From Blastococcus aggregatus (lineage in GTDB: Bacteria > Actinomycetota > Actinomycetes > Mycobacteriales > Geodermatophilaceae): DNA of 64,000 nucleotides. This document shows, piece by piece, positions 37,032 through 45,697 of this stretch (the stretch's first letter is position 1; the number at the start of each line of letters is the position of its first letter). The notes below the pieces were generated by a model. That model was not told the origin of the DNA. It searched no databases and worked only from the letters and a program-made list of their open reading frames with translations. Where the stretch lies: NCBI RefSeq assembly GCF_900221005.1, contig NZ_OBQI01000001.1:868001-932000 (forward strand). Reading direction: 5' to 3'. The position numbers and the translations under genes were made by a program.

Positions 37032-37696
37032 GAGCCTTCCACCCGCACGACCCGGTCGACGAAGATGCCGGGGGTCACGATGCACTCGGGGTCCAGGTCG
37101 CCGAGCTCGACGAACTCGCGTACCTGGACGACGGTCGTGGTCGCGGCGGTGGCCATCGTCGGGCCGAAGTTCCGCGCGGCGGTGGAGTAGACGAGGTTGC
37201 CCCAGCGGTCGGCCTTCCGCGCCTTGATCAGGGCGACGTCGCCGTGCAGGGGCTCCTCGAAGACGTGCCGGCGGCCGTTGATGATCCGCACCTCCTTGCC
37301 CTCGGCGAGCAGCGAGTCCGCGCCCGCGGGGGTGAAGAAGCCGCCCAGGCCCGCCCCGGCGGCGCGCATCCGCTCGCTGAGCGTGCCCTGCGGGACCAGT
37401 TCCAGCTCGATCTCCCCGGCCCGGTAGCGCTCCTCGAACCAGATCGAGCCGCTGGACCGGGGGTACGAGCAGATGATCTTGCGCACCCGGTGCTCCCGGA
37501 GCAGCGCGGCGACGTCGGTCTCTCTGCTGCCGGCGTTGTTGGTGACCAGCGTGAGGTCGCGGGCACCCTCGTCGAGCAGGGCGTGCACCAGCTCCACCGG
37601 GATGCCGGAGTTGCCGAACCCGCCGACGAGCACCGTGGCGCCGTCCCCGATGCCGGCCACCGCCTCGGGCAGCGAGCCGACCCTCTTGTCGATCAC
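37028..37696 (-). CDS. 3-oxoacid CoA-transferase subunit A
   Basis: 222 residues from a GTG start. The glycine-rich GATVLVGGFGNSGIPVELVHAL is the CoA-binding motif of the alpha subunit, followed by LTLVTNNAG and the QGTLSERMRAAGAGLGGFFTPAG segment that is close to invariant in this family. It pairs with subunit B directly downstream. A ~75-base gap separates it from the upstream TctA gene on the same strand, so the transporter and transferase may be co-transcribed, suggesting that the imported acid is activated by this enzyme. Confidence 0.92.
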   Translation of the reverse strand: MIDKRVGSLPEAVAGIGDGATVLVGGFGNSGIPVELVHALLDEGARDLTLVTNNAGSRETDVAALLREHRVRKIICSYPRSSGSIWFEERYRAGEIELELVPQGTLSERMRAAGAGLGGFFTPAGADSLLAEGKEVRIINGRRHVFEEPLHGDVALIKARKADRWGNLVYSTAARNFGPTMATAATTTVVQVREFVELGDLDPECIVTPGIFVDRVVRVEGS

Positions 37697-37770
37697 AGGC
37701 TCCCCGTCCGCTCGTGCGGGCGGCGCGCCCGGCTCCCCCCACTCTGCACCAGCCCCGGCCGGGCCGCGGC

Positions 37771-39420
37771 TCAGGGTTCGGCGCGCGTGCTGCCGCCGGT
37801 TGCGCCCGGGGAGCCGCCGCCGTCGGCTCGGTCACCGGTGGCTCCCACCCCCGCCGTGCCCTCCGCCTCGCTCCCCGGCGCCGTCTCGTGCGGAGCGGCG
37901 GCGTCGAGCTGGTCGGAGTACAGGGCCGGCGGCCGCCCGCGCCGCTGCCGCCGGATGCCCATCACCGTGCTGTAGACGATGACCAGCGCCATCAGCGCGA
38001 AGATGGTGCCCGACAGCGGCCGGGTGACGAAGGTGTCGAACTGACCGTCCGAGGTGATCATGGCCCGGCGGAAGTTGGTCTCGAGGATGGCGCCGAGCAC
38101 GAAGGCCAGCACCAGCGGGCCCGGCTCGAAGCCGGTCTTCTTCATCAGCCAGCCGATGACACCGAACGCCAGCACGACCCACATGTCGAAGATGTCGTTG
38201 TTCACCGAGAAGACGCCGGCCATGGTGATCAGCAGCGCGAACGCGGCCAGGATGCCGCCTCGCACCCGCAGCAGCTGCACGAAGATGCCGACCAGCGGGA
38301 TGTTGAGCGCGAGCAGCATCAGGTTGCCGATGAACATCGAGGCGATGACACCCCAGAAGATCTCCGGGTTCGTGTCGATCAGCTGCGGGCCGACCTGCAC
38401 GCCGTTGATGAGCAAGGCCCCGTAGATCAGCGCCAGGACCACGTTCGGCGGGATGCCGAGCGTGAGCAGCGGCACGAACGCCGAGGTGGACGACGCGTTG
38501 TTCGCCGTCTCCGGCCCGGCGACGCCCTCGATGGCGCCCTTGCCGAAGCGGGACGGGTCCTTCGCGCGCCGCTTCTCCATGCCGTAGCTGGCCAGGGAGG
38601 AGATGACACCGCCACCACCGGGCAGCACACCCAGGAAGAAGCCGAGCACCGATCCGCGGGCGATCGCGCCGGAGGAGTCCTTGAAGTCCTTGCGGCTGGG
38701 CCAGATGTTCTTGATCCGGCTCTTGATCTGCTCGGCCTTCTCGGTCTTCTCCAGGTTGTAGAGGATCTCCCCCACCCCGAACAGGCCCATCGCCACAGCG
38801 ACGAAGTCCAGCCCGTCGAAGAGCTCGACCTGGTCGAAGGTGAACCGGCCGGTGCCCGTGGTCAGGTCCTGCCCGATGGTGGCCAGGAGCAGGCCGAGCG
38901 CCGCCATGCACAGCGCCTTCACCGGATGCTTCGTGCCCAGGTAGGTGACCAGCAGGATGCCGAAGGCGGTCAGCGCGACGTACTCCTGCGCACCGAACTC
39001 GACCGCGAGGTCGGCCAGCGGCGGCGCCAGGAGGATCAGCCCGACCACGGCGAGCGTGCCGCCGATGAAGGAGCCGACGGCGGCGATGCCCAGCGCCGGC
39101 CCGGCCCGGCCCTGCTTGGCCATCTGGTAGCCGTCGAAGGTGGTCACGACCGAGGCGGCCTCACCCGGGAGCTGCAACAGCACCGAGGTGATCGTGCCGC
39201 CGTACATCGAGCCGTAGTAGATGCCGGCCAGCAGGATGACCGACGTCACCGGCTCGAGCTCGTAGGTCAGCGGCAGCAGCAGCGCGATGGTCGCCGTCGG
39301 GCCCAGGCCGGGGAGTACGCCGATGACTGTGCCGATCAGCACGCCGATGAAGACGTACAGGATGTTCGTCGGGTCCAGCGCGACGGAGAAACCTTCCCCG
39401 AGGCCGTCGGCGATACCCAT
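37771..39420 (-). CDS. Tripartite tricarboxylate transporter large permease TctA
   Basis: 549 residues with ten or more predicted membrane helices. Typical TctA motifs include [19 protein letters not shown] near the start, [28 protein letters not shown], and [19 protein letters not shown] in the middle. The ~60-residue C-terminal tail is Pro/Gly/Glu-rich and probably cytoplasmic. It moves a carboxylate across the membrane with cation symport, together with TctB and a TctC binding protein. Starts 1 base after the TctB stop. Confidence 0.94.
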   Translation of the reverse strand: MGIADGLGEGFSVALDPTNILYVFIGVLIGTVIGVLPGLGPTATIALLLPLTYELEPVTSVILLAGIYYGSMYGGTITSVLLQLPGEAASVVTTFDGYQMAKQGRAGPALGIAAVGSFIGGTLAVVGLILLAPPLADLAVEFGAQEYVALTAFGILLVTYLGTKHPVKALCMAALGLLLATIGQDLTTGTGRFTFDQVELFDGLDFVAVAMGLFGVGEILYNLEKTEKAEQIKSRIKNIWPSRKDFKDSSGAIARGSVLGFFLGVLPGGGGVISSLASYGMEKRRAKDPSRFGKGAIEGVAGPETANNASSTSAFVPLLTLGIPPNVVLALIYGALLINGVQVGPQLIDTNPEIFWGVIASMFIGNLMLLALNIPLVGIFVQLLRVRGGILAAFALLITMAGVFSVNNDIFDMWVVLAFGVIGWLMKKTGFEPGPLVLAFVLGAILETNFRRAMITSDGQFDTFVTRPLSGTIFALMALVIVYSTVMGIRRQRRGRPPALYSDQLDAAAPHETAPGSEAEGTAGVGATGDRADGGGSPGATGGSTRAEP

Positions 39421-39421
39421 C

Positions 39422-39865
39422 TCAGCCTCCCAGCACGATGTCGTCGGGGAAGGGCACGCCCAGGGCCTCCACGAACACCAGGTGGAACACCACCGCCCCG
39501 ATCACCGCCAGCGGGACCGCCCACCGCCAGGGTTCCCGGGCGAACAGGCGCAGCCAGATCAGCAGCATCAGCACCGCGGGGATGATGAAGCCGATCTCCT
39601 GGAACAGCAGGATGAAGATCCCGAGGCTGAGCAACCCCAGCGCGATGCCGGCCGTGCCCCGCGTCCACGGCTCGTAGTCGGCCGGGTCGTCGACGATCAG
39701 CAGCACGGCCGCGGTCAGCGAGAGCAGCGCCGCGCAGAGGAACGGCCACAGCCCGGGCCCGGGCGAGCTGAACTCCCCGAGCGACAGGTCGCGCGCCTGC
39801 AGCATCGCGGCGATGCCGAACAGCAGCAGGACGAGCGGCGCCAGCCGGTAGAGGTGCTTGGACAT
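39422..39865 (-). CDS. Tripartite tricarboxylate transporter small permease TctB
   Basis: 147 residues with four predicted helices. The FSSPGPGLWPFLCAALLSLTAAVLL segment near residue 33 is the family hallmark (GPGxxPxxxA). Small permease of the TTT transporter, required with TctA for uptake. Placed between the TctC and TctA genes in the usual order C-B-A; the gap to TctA is a single base. Confidence 0.92.
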   Translation of the reverse strand: MSKHLYRLAPLVLLLFGIAAMLQARDLSLGEFSSPGPGLWPFLCAALLSLTAAVLLIVDDPADYEPWTRGTAGIALGLLSLGIFILLFQEIGFIIPAVLMLLIWLRLFAREPWRWAVPLAVIGAVVFHLVFVEALGVPFPDDIVLGG

Positions 39866-39896
39866 CTCTCTCCCGTGGGGACGGTGGCCGGGGTGG

Positions 39897-40883
39897 TCAG
39901 TCCTCGATGATCGGGCCGTAGGCCTCGACGATCTCCTCGATCCGCTCCTGGAAGGCGTCGGTGCCGATGAACTCGTCGGGCACGTACTGCTCGCCGAGCC
40001 GCTCGATCGTCTCCGGGTTCTCCAGGCACGTGGCGACGGTGTCCTCGAGCGTGCTGATGACGTCGTCCGGGGTCTCGGCGGGAGCCGCCAGCCCGAAGAC
40101 CGACACGCTGTTGGTGAGCTCGGGGAAGCCGAGCTCGGCCAGCGGCGGGGCGTCGATGTAGTCGACGGACTCCGGGGTGCTGACCGCCAGCGGCACGAAG
40201 TCGCCGGCCTCGATCTGCGTCAGGACGTCCTGCGAGCTGTTGATGAAGACGGCGTCGACGTTGCCGCCGAGCAGAGCGGCGGTCATCTCGGCGTTGCCGG
40301 TGAACGGCACCAGGGTCAGCTCGGTGTCGTACTCCTGGGCCATGCGCTGCAGCTCCATGGCCTGGGAGGTCGTCGTCCCCGGGACGCCGACGTTGATCGA
40401 TCCCGGGTTCGCCTTCGCCTCCGCGAAGAACGCCTCGGCGTCGGCGAACTCGGAGTCCGCGCCGACGGCGATCACGGACGGGATCTCGGTGACCGCCGCG
40501 ATCGGGATGTAGTCCTCGTTGGTGTAACCGACCTCGTCCTGCAGCGGGTTCGTGGCTGTGGCCGGCACCGCGATCAGCGAGAGCGTGTACCCGTCGGGAT
40601 CGCCGGCCAGCATCGCCTGCATGCCGATCGAGCCCGACGCCCCCTCGCGGTTCTCGACGATCACCGTCTGCCCGAACTCCTCCTCCAGGCAGCTCCCGAT
40701 CGTGCGCGCGGCGAGGTCGGTGGGGCCGCCCGCCGCGTAGGGCACGTAGAGGTTGATGTCGTCGGTCGGGTAGTCGGCGGCCTCACCGCCGCCGCCGGAG
40801 CCACCCTCGTCGTCCCCGCAGGCGGCGAGGACGAGCACGGACGCGGCGAGCAGGGCGGGGGCGGTCGATCGGGTGCGGCGCAT
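39897..40883 (-). CDS. TctC-type substrate-binding lipoprotein, copy 1
   Basis: 328 residues with a lipoprotein signal ending in the lipobox LVLAAC. The mature protein has the TctC features: INLYVPYAAGGPTDLAARTIGSCLE (substrate loop with the YAAGGPTD signature), VIVENREGASGSIGMQAMLA, and VFINSSQDV. It lies closest to TctB and is probably the main receptor of this transporter. It is clearly paralogous to the gene directly upstream. Confidence 0.93.
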   Translation of the reverse strand: MRRTRSTAPALLAASVLVLAACGDDEGGSGGGGEAADYPTDDINLYVPYAAGGPTDLAARTIGSCLEEEFGQTVIVENREGASGSIGMQAMLAGDPDGYTLSLIAVPATATNPLQDEVGYTNEDYIPIAAVTEIPSVIAVGADSEFADAEAFFAEAKANPGSINVGVPGTTTSQAMELQRMAQEYDTELTLVPFTGNAEMTAALLGGNVDAVFINSSQDVLTQIEAGDFVPLAVSTPESVDYIDAPPLAELGFPELTNSVSVFGLAAPAETPDDVISTLEDTVATCLENPETIERLGEQYVPDEFIGTDAFQERIEEIVEAYGPIIED

Positions 40884-40922
40884 GGGGTCCTCCGGTCGTC
40901 GGTCTCGCGGATGGGTCGGGCG

Positions 40923-41900
40923 TCAGCCGAGGATCGGCTCGTAGACCTGCTGGGTCTCGTCGAGGATCTCGGCGAGGTCGTCGGCGCCGGCGAACTCCTC
41001 CGGCACGTACACCTCACCGATGCCCTCGCGCACCTCGTCCTGCTCGAGGCACGACTGCAGGGTGTCCTCGAGCGTCGTGACGACGTCGTCGGGCAGGCCG
41101 GCCGGACCGGCGAGGCCGAAGGTGGAGCCCGAGAGCGTCAGGCCGTCGAAGCCCAGCTCGGTGAAGGTGGGCACGTCGGGCAGCCAGTCCAGCCGCTCCT
41201 CCGACGAGGCGATCAACGGGACGAACTGGCCGGCGTCGATGTTCGCCGTGACGTCCTGCGAGGCGTTGATGAGGACGGCGTCGACGTTGCCGCCGAGCAG
41301 CGCCGTCGTCATCTCGGCGTTCCCGTCGAACGGGACCACGGTGACCTCGATGCCGTGCTCGTCGGCCCAGCGCTGCAGCTCGATCCCCTGCGGAGTGGAG
41401 GCGCCGGGGACACCGACGTCCACGGAGCCCGGTTCGGCCTCGACCGCCTGGACGAGATCTTCCGCCGAGGCGTACGGCGAGTTGTCCCCGACGGCCAGCA
41501 CCGAGGGCACCTCGGCCATGACACCGATCGGCGTGATGTCCTCGACCGTGTAGCCGACCTCGTTGGCCAGCGGGGTGAGCACCATCGTGCCGGCCGTGAC
41601 CAGGGAGAGGGTGTGCCCGTCGGGCTCGGCCCCGACCAGCTCGGTGGTGGCCAGGGCGCCGGAGCCGCCGGGCAGGTTCTCGACCACCACGGTGGTGTCC
41701 AGCTCGGACTCCAGGCAGCTGCCGACCGTGCGGGTGGTCAGGTCGGTGGGGCCGCCGGCGGCGTACGGCACGAGCAGCCGGATGTCGTCGCTCGGGTAGT
41801 CCGCGGCGTCGCCACCCCCGTCGGCGTCGTCCCCGCAGCCGACGAGCACGCCCGCCGCCACGAGCAGCAGCACCGGAACGCCCCTGGATGCTCGCCGCAT
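40923..41900 (-). CDS. TctC-type substrate-binding lipoprotein, copy 2
   Basis: 325 residues from ATG 41900, with GAGGGG nine bases upstream; a frame reaching 42002 has no support. The lipobox is GVLVGC. IRLLVPYAAGGPTDLTTRTVGSCLE, VVVENLPGGSGALATTELV, and VLINASQDVTANID closely follow copy 1, so the two arose by tandem duplication. It lies first in the operon. It may bind a different acid or serve as a second receptor for the same permease. Confidence 0.92.
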   Translation of the reverse strand: MRRASRGVPVLLLVAAGVLVGCGDDADGGGDAADYPSDDIRLLVPYAAGGPTDLTTRTVGSCLESELDTTVVVENLPGGSGALATTELVGAEPDGHTLSLVTAGTMVLTPLANEVGYTVEDITPIGVMAEVPSVLAVGDNSPYASAEDLVQAVEAEPGSVDVGVPGASTPQGIELQRWADEHGIEVTVVPFDGNAEMTTALLGGNVDAVLINASQDVTANIDAGQFVPLIASSEERLDWLPDVPTFTELGFDGLTLSGSTFGLAGPAGLPDDVVTTLEDTLQSCLEQDEVREGIGEVYVPEEFAGADDLAEILDETQQVYEPILG

Positions 41901-41933
41901 CGTCGCCACCCCCTCGTCTCGTGCACCACGTTG

Positions 41934-41965
41934 TGACCTGAGCAACACCATGCAAACACAGGTCA
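41934..41965. promoter_or_regulatory. Inverted repeat upstream of the TctC operon
   Basis: TGACCTG (41934-41940) and CAGGTCA (41959-41965) pair perfectly with an 18-base spacer. It lies between the MarR gene and the first TctC gene, 34 bases before its start. Candidate operator for the adjacent MarR regulator; unproven. Confidence 0.35.
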
Positions 41966-42042
41966 GGGCACCGGACAGGTCGGCGGGGCAACGAAGCGGC
42001 AACGATCCGGACCGGTCCGTCCCCGGGCCGCGTGCAGCCGGG

Positions 42043-42561
42043 TCAGGACCGCGCGCGGGCGGCGGAGGACACCCGCGCCAGGGCGTCGGTGACGACGGCG
42101 GCGTCGTCCCCGAGGTGGGCGAGCAGATGCGCGACCAGCTCGTCGTGCGTGCGCGCCGCCTCGGTGACCCGCTGCCGCCCCGCGGGGGTGAGCGTCGCGT
42201 GCAGCACCCGCCGGTCGGCGTCCCGACGCTCGCGCAGAACCAGGCCGTCGGCGACCAGCCGGCTCACCGTGCTGGTCACCCCCGGCCGTGACAGCCCGAG
42301 GGCTTCGGCGAGCTCGCTCATCGAGGCCCGCTCGCCGGGTGACTCGGCGATCCGGCGCAGTGCCTCGAAGCCGGTCAGCGAGAGGTCGTGCCGGCGGTGA
42401 AGTGCGGAGTCGACCCGGCGGGTGATCCGGTCGTGCACCTGCACGATGCGCAACCACGTCTCGGCCGGGCGGGGAGCGGCTCCGGGAAGCGCGGCGGGAT
42501 CCCGGGGAACCTCGCGCACGGGCGCGTCCTCGGACAGGTGCACGCGGCCGTCGTCCCCCAC
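42043..42561 (-). CDS. MarR family transcriptional regulator
   Basis: 172 residues from a GTG start; internal GTG 42543 is an alternative. The winged helix is clear: SMSELAEALGLSRPGVTSTVSRLVADGLVLRER with the wing RRDADRRVLHATLTPAG. The first ~45 residues are non-conserved. MarR proteins usually repress neighbouring transport or degradation genes until an aromatic or organic acid binds. It lies upstream of the TctC-TctC-TctB-TctA operon on the same strand, so it is its likely regulator. Confidence 0.9.
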   Translation of the reverse strand: MGDDGRVHLSEDAPVREVPRDPAALPGAAPRPAETWLRIVQVHDRITRRVDSALHRRHDLSLTGFEALRRIAESPGERASMSELAEALGLSRPGVTSTVSRLVADGLVLRERRDADRRVLHATLTPAGRQRVTEAARTHDELVAHLLAHLGDDAAVVTDALARVSSAARARS

Positions 42562-42603
42562 CGGGGGACGGCCGAAACCGCTCCCTCGCGGGTCGCGTCG
42601 GGA

Positions 42604-43713
42604 TCAGCGCCCTGGCCGCCGGCGGGTGGTCATCGAGACGAGCCCGGCACCGGTGGCCACGAGCGCCCCGGCGGCGGCGAGCAGCGGCACGAGAGAGGGC
42701 TCGTCGCCCTCCGGCGCGCCGGTCGCAGCCGCGGCCACGTCGAGCGGGACGTCCGCGGCGGCGGTCGAGCTGGCGCCGACGACGTCGAGCGAGGTGGGGC
42801 CGGAGGCGGTCCAGGCGGGGATCAGCACCTCGGCGACGACTGCGCCGTCGTCGTCGGCGACGGCCGAACCGAGCACCTCGCCGCTGCCGTGCAGCGCGAT
42901 GGTGACCCGCTCGCCGGGGAGGTAGCCGTCCACGCGGACCCGGATCGTGTCACCGGCGGCGACCGGCGCGGGGCTCACCCGCGCCTCGGCCTGCGGAGCC
43001 GGCGGATGGCCGGACGGCGGGGCGGGCGCGGGCTGTCCCGCAGCCGTCGGAGCCGGGGCCGGCGTGGTGGACGACGGCGAGGACCGCGGCGGAGTCGGCC
43101 GCGGGGACGACGAGGACGGCGTGCCCGCGGGCTGCTCCGGGGACGTCGACCCGGGGCTCGGCACCGGAGTCGGCGTCGGGGACGGCGACGGGATCGACGG
43201 GCTCGACGGCGGGGCGGTGGCCTTGTCGCAGTCCTCGGTGGTGGGCCGGGTGAAGGTGTAGTCGTCGAGCTCGTCGACGTAGCCGAACCCGGAACCGTCC
43301 TGCGCGGTGAACTCGAGACGTCCGTCGATCGTCTCGCCGGGAGCGACGTCGCCGGTGCGCAGGACGACGGTCTCGCCGGGCTGGAGCAGGGACTCGTCCT
43401 CGCCCGTGGGCAGCCGCGTCGTGGCCAGGCGGACGGCGTAGGGCGCCGTGCCGGCGACCACCTCGACGACCAGGCCGCCGGGCTGGCAGCTGGGGCCGCG
43501 GGTGACCTGCGCGTCGGGCAGGCTCGGGTCGTCGATGGCCGCCGCCGGCGCGGCCGCGAGGACCCCCACCACGGCGAAGCCCAGCACGAGCCCCGCGAGC
43601 AGGGCGGCGAGCCCCGGCGTCGCCGCGCGCGGAGCACGGCGCTGGTTGATGTCGATCGGCCTGCCCCCCGGATCCGGCTCGTCGTTGTTCCGATGATGAC
43701 CGAGGTCACGCAT
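42604..43713 (-). CDS. Secreted protein with Ser/Pro/Thr-rich linker and C-terminal membrane helix
   Basis: 369 residues from ATG 43713 (a frame to 43839 adds unlikely sequence). A signal peptide or helix (~35-58, AALLAGLVLGFAVVGVLAAAPAAA) is followed by a beta-rich domain with one Cys pair (PSCQPG and EDCDK). A long S/P/T linker (~165-245) leads to a second beta domain (RVSPAPVAAGDTIRVRVDGYLPGERVTIALHG) resembling Ig-like surface repeats. The end is a membrane helix and TTRRRPGR, as in wall-anchored proteins without an LPXTG motif. Unknown function; neighbour of a class F sortase. Confidence 0.82.
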   Translation of the reverse strand: MRDLGHHRNNDEPDPGGRPIDINQRRAPRAATPGLAALLAGLVLGFAVVGVLAAAPAAAIDDPSLPDAQVTRGPSCQPGGLVVEVVAGTAPYAVRLATTRLPTGEDESLLQPGETVVLRTGDVAPGETIDGRLEFTAQDGSGFGYVDELDDYTFTRPTTEDCDKATAPPSSPSIPSPSPTPTPVPSPGSTSPEQPAGTPSSSSPRPTPPRSSPSSTTPAPAPTAAGQPAPAPPSGHPPAPQAEARVSPAPVAAGDTIRVRVDGYLPGERVTIALHGSGEVLGSAVADDDGAVVAEVLIPAWTASGPTSLDVVGASSTAAADVPLDVAAAATGAPEGDEPSLVPLLAAAGALVATGAGLVSMTTRRRPGR

Positions 43714-44150
43714 CGTTGCCAGTGCGTCACCGGGGCGGAGGGGCCCGGCCCGGCGTGTCCGCCGGTGTGTCGGCAATCCGACGTCCGGCGCCGACGAACT
43801 CGCCCGGAACGCTTGACGCCGCACTGTGGCCTGGCTCACAGTTGGGTCGGGCGGGGGCAGCCGGCAACGAGTGGCTTCCCATCGCTGGGAAGACCGACCA
43901 ACGCGGCCAGACCGTCAGGACCGGCCCCCCGCCCCTCATCTCCCGCAGGCGGCCGTACCGCTGCTGATGCCCCTGGGGCGCCTGGGATCTCGACCGAAAA
44001 CACTCGCCCGATCTGATGACAGGCAGTAGTTATCCGATCACAGGCCCGTAGGGTCGCCCTCGAGGACTCTTCGATGCCGACCCCCGAGTCGCCGTCGTCC
44101 TCGAGCACGGCAACTCCGGCGTCCTCGTGCCGGGAGACGGGAGCGCCGAC
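43714..44150. other. Divergent intergenic region with hairpin and direct repeats
   Basis: 437 bases between the secreted protein gene and the DUF3494 gene; no gene was seen here. It holds a perfect 7-base hairpin CTTCCCA/TGGGAAG (43875-43892) and two direct repeats GATGACAGGC (44015-44024) and GATCACAGGC (44036-44045), exactly 21 bases apart, with TAGTTAT between them. These could be promoter and activator sites for the DUF3494-sortase pair. No known riboswitch pattern was recognised. Confidence 0.5.
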
Positions 44151-45089
44151 GTGACGTCGGTCCTCGACCACACTGCGCCCACCTCGTCCACCCGGCGACG
44201 CCTCGGCGCCGCCGCGGCGGCCCTCGCCCTGCTCACGACGGCGGGCCTGCTGCTCGACCAGTCGAGCAGCGCCCGGGCCGCGACCTCGATCGACCTCGGT
44301 GCGGCGGACGGTTACGCCGTGCTCGCCGGCGCCGGGATCACGAACACCGGCAGCACCGAGATCACCGGCGACCTGGGCACCGCACCCACGCCGGCGGTCA
44401 CCGGGGAGTCCGACATCGTCCTCGACGGCGTGCACCGGACCGTGCCGGAGGCCACCGCGGCCCAGGCCGGCCTGCTCGCCGCGTTCAACGCCGCGGCGGC
44501 CCAGGCGCCCACGCAGACCATCTCGGCCGACCTCGCCAACCCGGCCGCGACGCTGACCCCCGGCGTCTACACCCAGGCGACGGCGATGGGACTCACCGGA
44601 ACCCTGACCCTCGACGGCCAGGGCAACGCCGACTCGGTCTTCATCTTCCAGGCGGGCGACACGCTGACGACCGGCTCGGCCAGCCGGATCGTGCTCACCA
44701 ACGGCGCCCAGGCGTGCAACGTGTACTGGCGGGTGGCCGTCTCGGCGACGCTCGGCTCCGACAGCGAGTTCGTCGGCACCATCCTCGCCGGCATGACGAT
44801 CACGCTGGACGACCGCGCCGAGGTGACCGGACGGCTGCTCGCGCAGAACGGCGCCGTCACCCTCATCGACAACGTCATCACGCGCCCGGTCTGCAGCACG
44901 CCGCCCACGACGACGGCGGCGCCCTCGAGCCCCGCGGCCGACGGCCCTGCGGCCTCCGCGACCACCGGCGTCCCGGCGGCCTCCGGTGGCGACGGCTCCC
45001 CGGCCGGCTCGGGCCGCCAGGTCTCCCGAGTCCCGGTCGGCTCGGTCGACGCCGGCGACGGCAGCAGCGTGCGCGGCACCTGCGAGTGA
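44151..45089 (+). CDS. Ice-binding-like protein (DUF3494)
   Basis: 312 residues from GTG 44151, with GGGAG seven bases upstream. A signal peptide ends near ARAATS. The DUF3494 beta-helix follows with YAVLAGAGITNTGSTEITGDLGTAP, TPGVYTQATAMGLTGTLTLDGQGNADSVFIFQ and FVGTILAGMTITLDDRAEVTGRLLAQNGAVTLIDN. The C-terminal ~60 residues are Ala/Ser/Gly-rich and end VSRVPVGSVDAGDGS. Many DUF3494 proteins bind ice or act as adhesins. A class F sortase follows with a GTGA overlap, so this protein may be its substrate. Confidence 0.9.
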   Translation: MTSVLDHTAPTSSTRRRLGAAAAALALLTTAGLLLDQSSSARAATSIDLGAADGYAVLAGAGITNTGSTEITGDLGTAPTPAVTGESDIVLDGVHRTVPEATAAQAGLLAAFNAAAAQAPTQTISADLANPAATLTPGVYTQATAMGLTGTLTLDGQGNADSVFIFQAGDTLTTGSASRIVLTNGAQACNVYWRVAVSATLGSDSEFVGTILAGMTITLDDRAEVTGRLLAQNGAVTLIDNVITRPVCSTPPTTTAAPSSPAADGPAASATTGVPAASGGDGSPAGSGRQVSRVPVGSVDAGDGSSVRGTCE

Positions 45090-45697
45090 CCTTCCCCGGC
45101 TCGACCCGAGCCCGCGGCGCGCTGGCCGGCGCGCTGCTCACCGTCCTCGTGACGGGGTGCGGCGGCGGGAGCGCGCCGGTCGAGGCGGCTCCCACCGCGA
45201 CGGCGTCGTCGTCCCCGGCCGCTCCGGTCGCTCCCGTCGTCGCCGCGACGACGGCGGCGCCGGTGCGACTGCTCATCCCGGAGATCGGCGTCGACTCGGA
45301 CCTCATGGAGCTCGGCCTGCAGGCCGACGGCTCGCTGGAGGTGCCGCCCACCGGCTTCCCGGCCGGCTGGTTCACCGGCGCCCCCATGCCCGGCGCCACC
45401 GGCCCGGCCGTGATGGCCGGGCACGTCGACTGGGAGGGCGAGCCCGGGGTCTTCTACGACCTGCGCTCCCTCGAGCCGGCGGACCGGATCACGGTCGCGC
45501 GGGCGGACGGCAGCTCGGTCGTCTTCGCGGTCACCTCGGTCGAGCAGTTCGACAAGGACGAGTTCCCGACCGACGCCGTCTACGGCGACCTGGACCACGC
45601 GGGGCTGCGGCTGATCACCTGCGGCGGATCCTTCGATGCGAGCGAGCGCAGCTACACCGACAACATCGTCGTCTTCGCCGACCTCGTGCCCGCCTGA
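45086..45697 (+). CDS. Class F sortase
   Basis: 203 residues from GTG 45086, overlapping the previous stop by GTGA. An N-terminal helix with a lipobox-like LVTGC anchors it. The sortase domain has VMAGHVDW with the catalytic His and LRLITCGGSFD with the catalytic Cys (TC motif), as in class F of actinobacteria. It should join surface proteins to the wall. The gene directly upstream and the divergent secreted protein at 42604 are candidate substrates. Confidence 0.92.
   Translation: MTFPGSTRARGALAGALLTVLVTGCGGGSAPVEAAPTATASSSPAAPVAPVVAATTAAPVRLLIPEIGVDSDLMELGLQADGSLEVPPTGFPAGWFTGAPMPGATGPAVMAGHVDWEGEPGVFYDLRSLEPADRITVARADGSSVVFAVTSVEQFDKDEFPTDAVYGDLDHAGLRLITCGGSFDASERSYTDNIVVFADLVPA

Noticed and set aside
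41901-42002. A longer N-terminus for the second TctC receptor
   Set aside because: The extra residues precede the signal peptide and have no ribosome binding site, while ATG 41900 has GAGGGG upstream and gives a normal lipoprotein signal.
43714-44150. A riboswitch (c-di-GMP or c-di-AMP type) before the DUF3494 gene
   Set aside because: The conserved core sequences of those classes could not be found on either strand.
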